64,000 nt of DNA, from assembly GCF_964340395.1 (NCBI RefSeq), contig NC_135571.1, forward strand, positions 11,792,440 to 11,856,439, given 5' to 3'. The stretch is from Glandiceps talaboti. Taxonomy: Eukaryota > Hemichordata > Enteropneusta > Spengelidae. Positions 63,540 to 64,000 of this stretch are shown piece after piece. The notes beneath the pieces were generated by a model, which had not been told where the DNA came from, searched no databases, and saw nothing but the letters and a program-made list of their open reading frames with translations. The stretch's first letter is position 1. Each line of letters starts with the position of its first letter. A program made the position numbers and the translations under genes.

Positions 63540-64000
63540 GTAGTCTAGTTCCTACGGTATTGTTATGATTTACACCTCCACTCACATAGTCTAGTTCCTA
63601 TACAGTATCATTACCATTTACACCTCCACTCACATAGTCTAGTTCCTATACGGTATCGTTACCATTTACACCTCCATTCACATAGTCTAGTTCCTATATA
63701 GTATCATTACCATTTACACCTCCACTCACATAGTCTAGTTCCTATACGGTATCGTTACCATTTACACCTCCACTCACATAGTCTAGTTCTTATACAGTAT
63801 CGTTATGATTTACACCTCCATTCACATAGTCTAGTTCCTATACAGTATCATTACGATTTACACCTCCACTCACATAGTCTAGTTCCTATACGGTATCGTT
63901 ACCATTTACACCTCCACTCACATAGTCTAGTTCCTATACGGTATCGTTATGATTTACACCTCCACTCACAATATAGTCTAGTTCCTATACAGTATGGTTA
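63540..64000. repeat. 48-bp minisatellite, running off the window
   Basis: About 9.5 units containing CATAGTCTAGTTCCTATA, CGGTATCGTTACC and ATTTACACCTCCACTCA. Variants sit at fixed places (CGG/CAG, CGTTAC/CATTAC, ACCAT/ACGAT/ATGAT, CACTCA/CATTCA). The array continues past the right edge. Confidence 0.95.

Overview
The window is animal nuclear DNA: AT-rich, intron-containing, dense in micro- and minisatellites, with LINE, SINE and MITE-like insertions. A membrane C-type lectin with sushi modules, a death-fold domain joined to a glycosyltransferase, and RT/ORF relics of invertebrate style suggest a marine bilaterian invertebrate (deuterostome or lophotrochozoan). I cannot name the phylum. All gene models are hand-spliced from GT/AG sites, reading phase and paralogue comparison.

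Layout. 0-9.5 kb is mostly intergenic, with one lone death-fold (DED-like) exon on the minus strand near 5 kb and several hairpin elements. 9.6-12.3 kb is a decayed LINE whose reverse-transcriptase gene was interrupted by a 25-bp satellite that appears to have grown out of the RT sequence itself. 12.5-13.0 kb is a pentanucleotide array whose last unit forms the splice acceptor of the next gene. 13.0-17.4 kb is a three-exon gene for a 567-residue protein: DED-like domain, Pro/Glu linker and GT4-type glycosyltransferase with an intact EX7E motif. 19.6-32.5 kb holds two tandem type II membrane lectin genes: A has 2 sushi modules plus a C-type lectin domain (CTLD), B has 3 plus a CTLD. Between them a roughly 1.4-kb segment was duplicated (3' end of A plus first exon of B), leaving a spare first exon upstream of B. 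32.5-49 kb is repeat-rich, with a few weak candidate exons and a tRNA-derived SINE with a 14-bp target duplication. 48.9-51.2 kb is a nested transposon: a long-inverted-repeat element holding a decayed SAP-like ORF, itself hit by two palindromic MITEs, one of which now supplies the stop codon. 51-64 kb is intergenic apart from a LINE 3' fragment (57.4-57.9 kb), a possible new gene start (56.06, 58.0 and 61.7 kb exons in matching phase) and tandem repeats up to the window end.

Functionally, the supported genes fit innate recognition and signalling: cell-surface sugar-binding receptors beside an intracellular death-fold/glycosyltransferase fusion. That they work together is inference from neighbourhood only. 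The DED-GT4 fusion is the best candidate for an undescribed system here.
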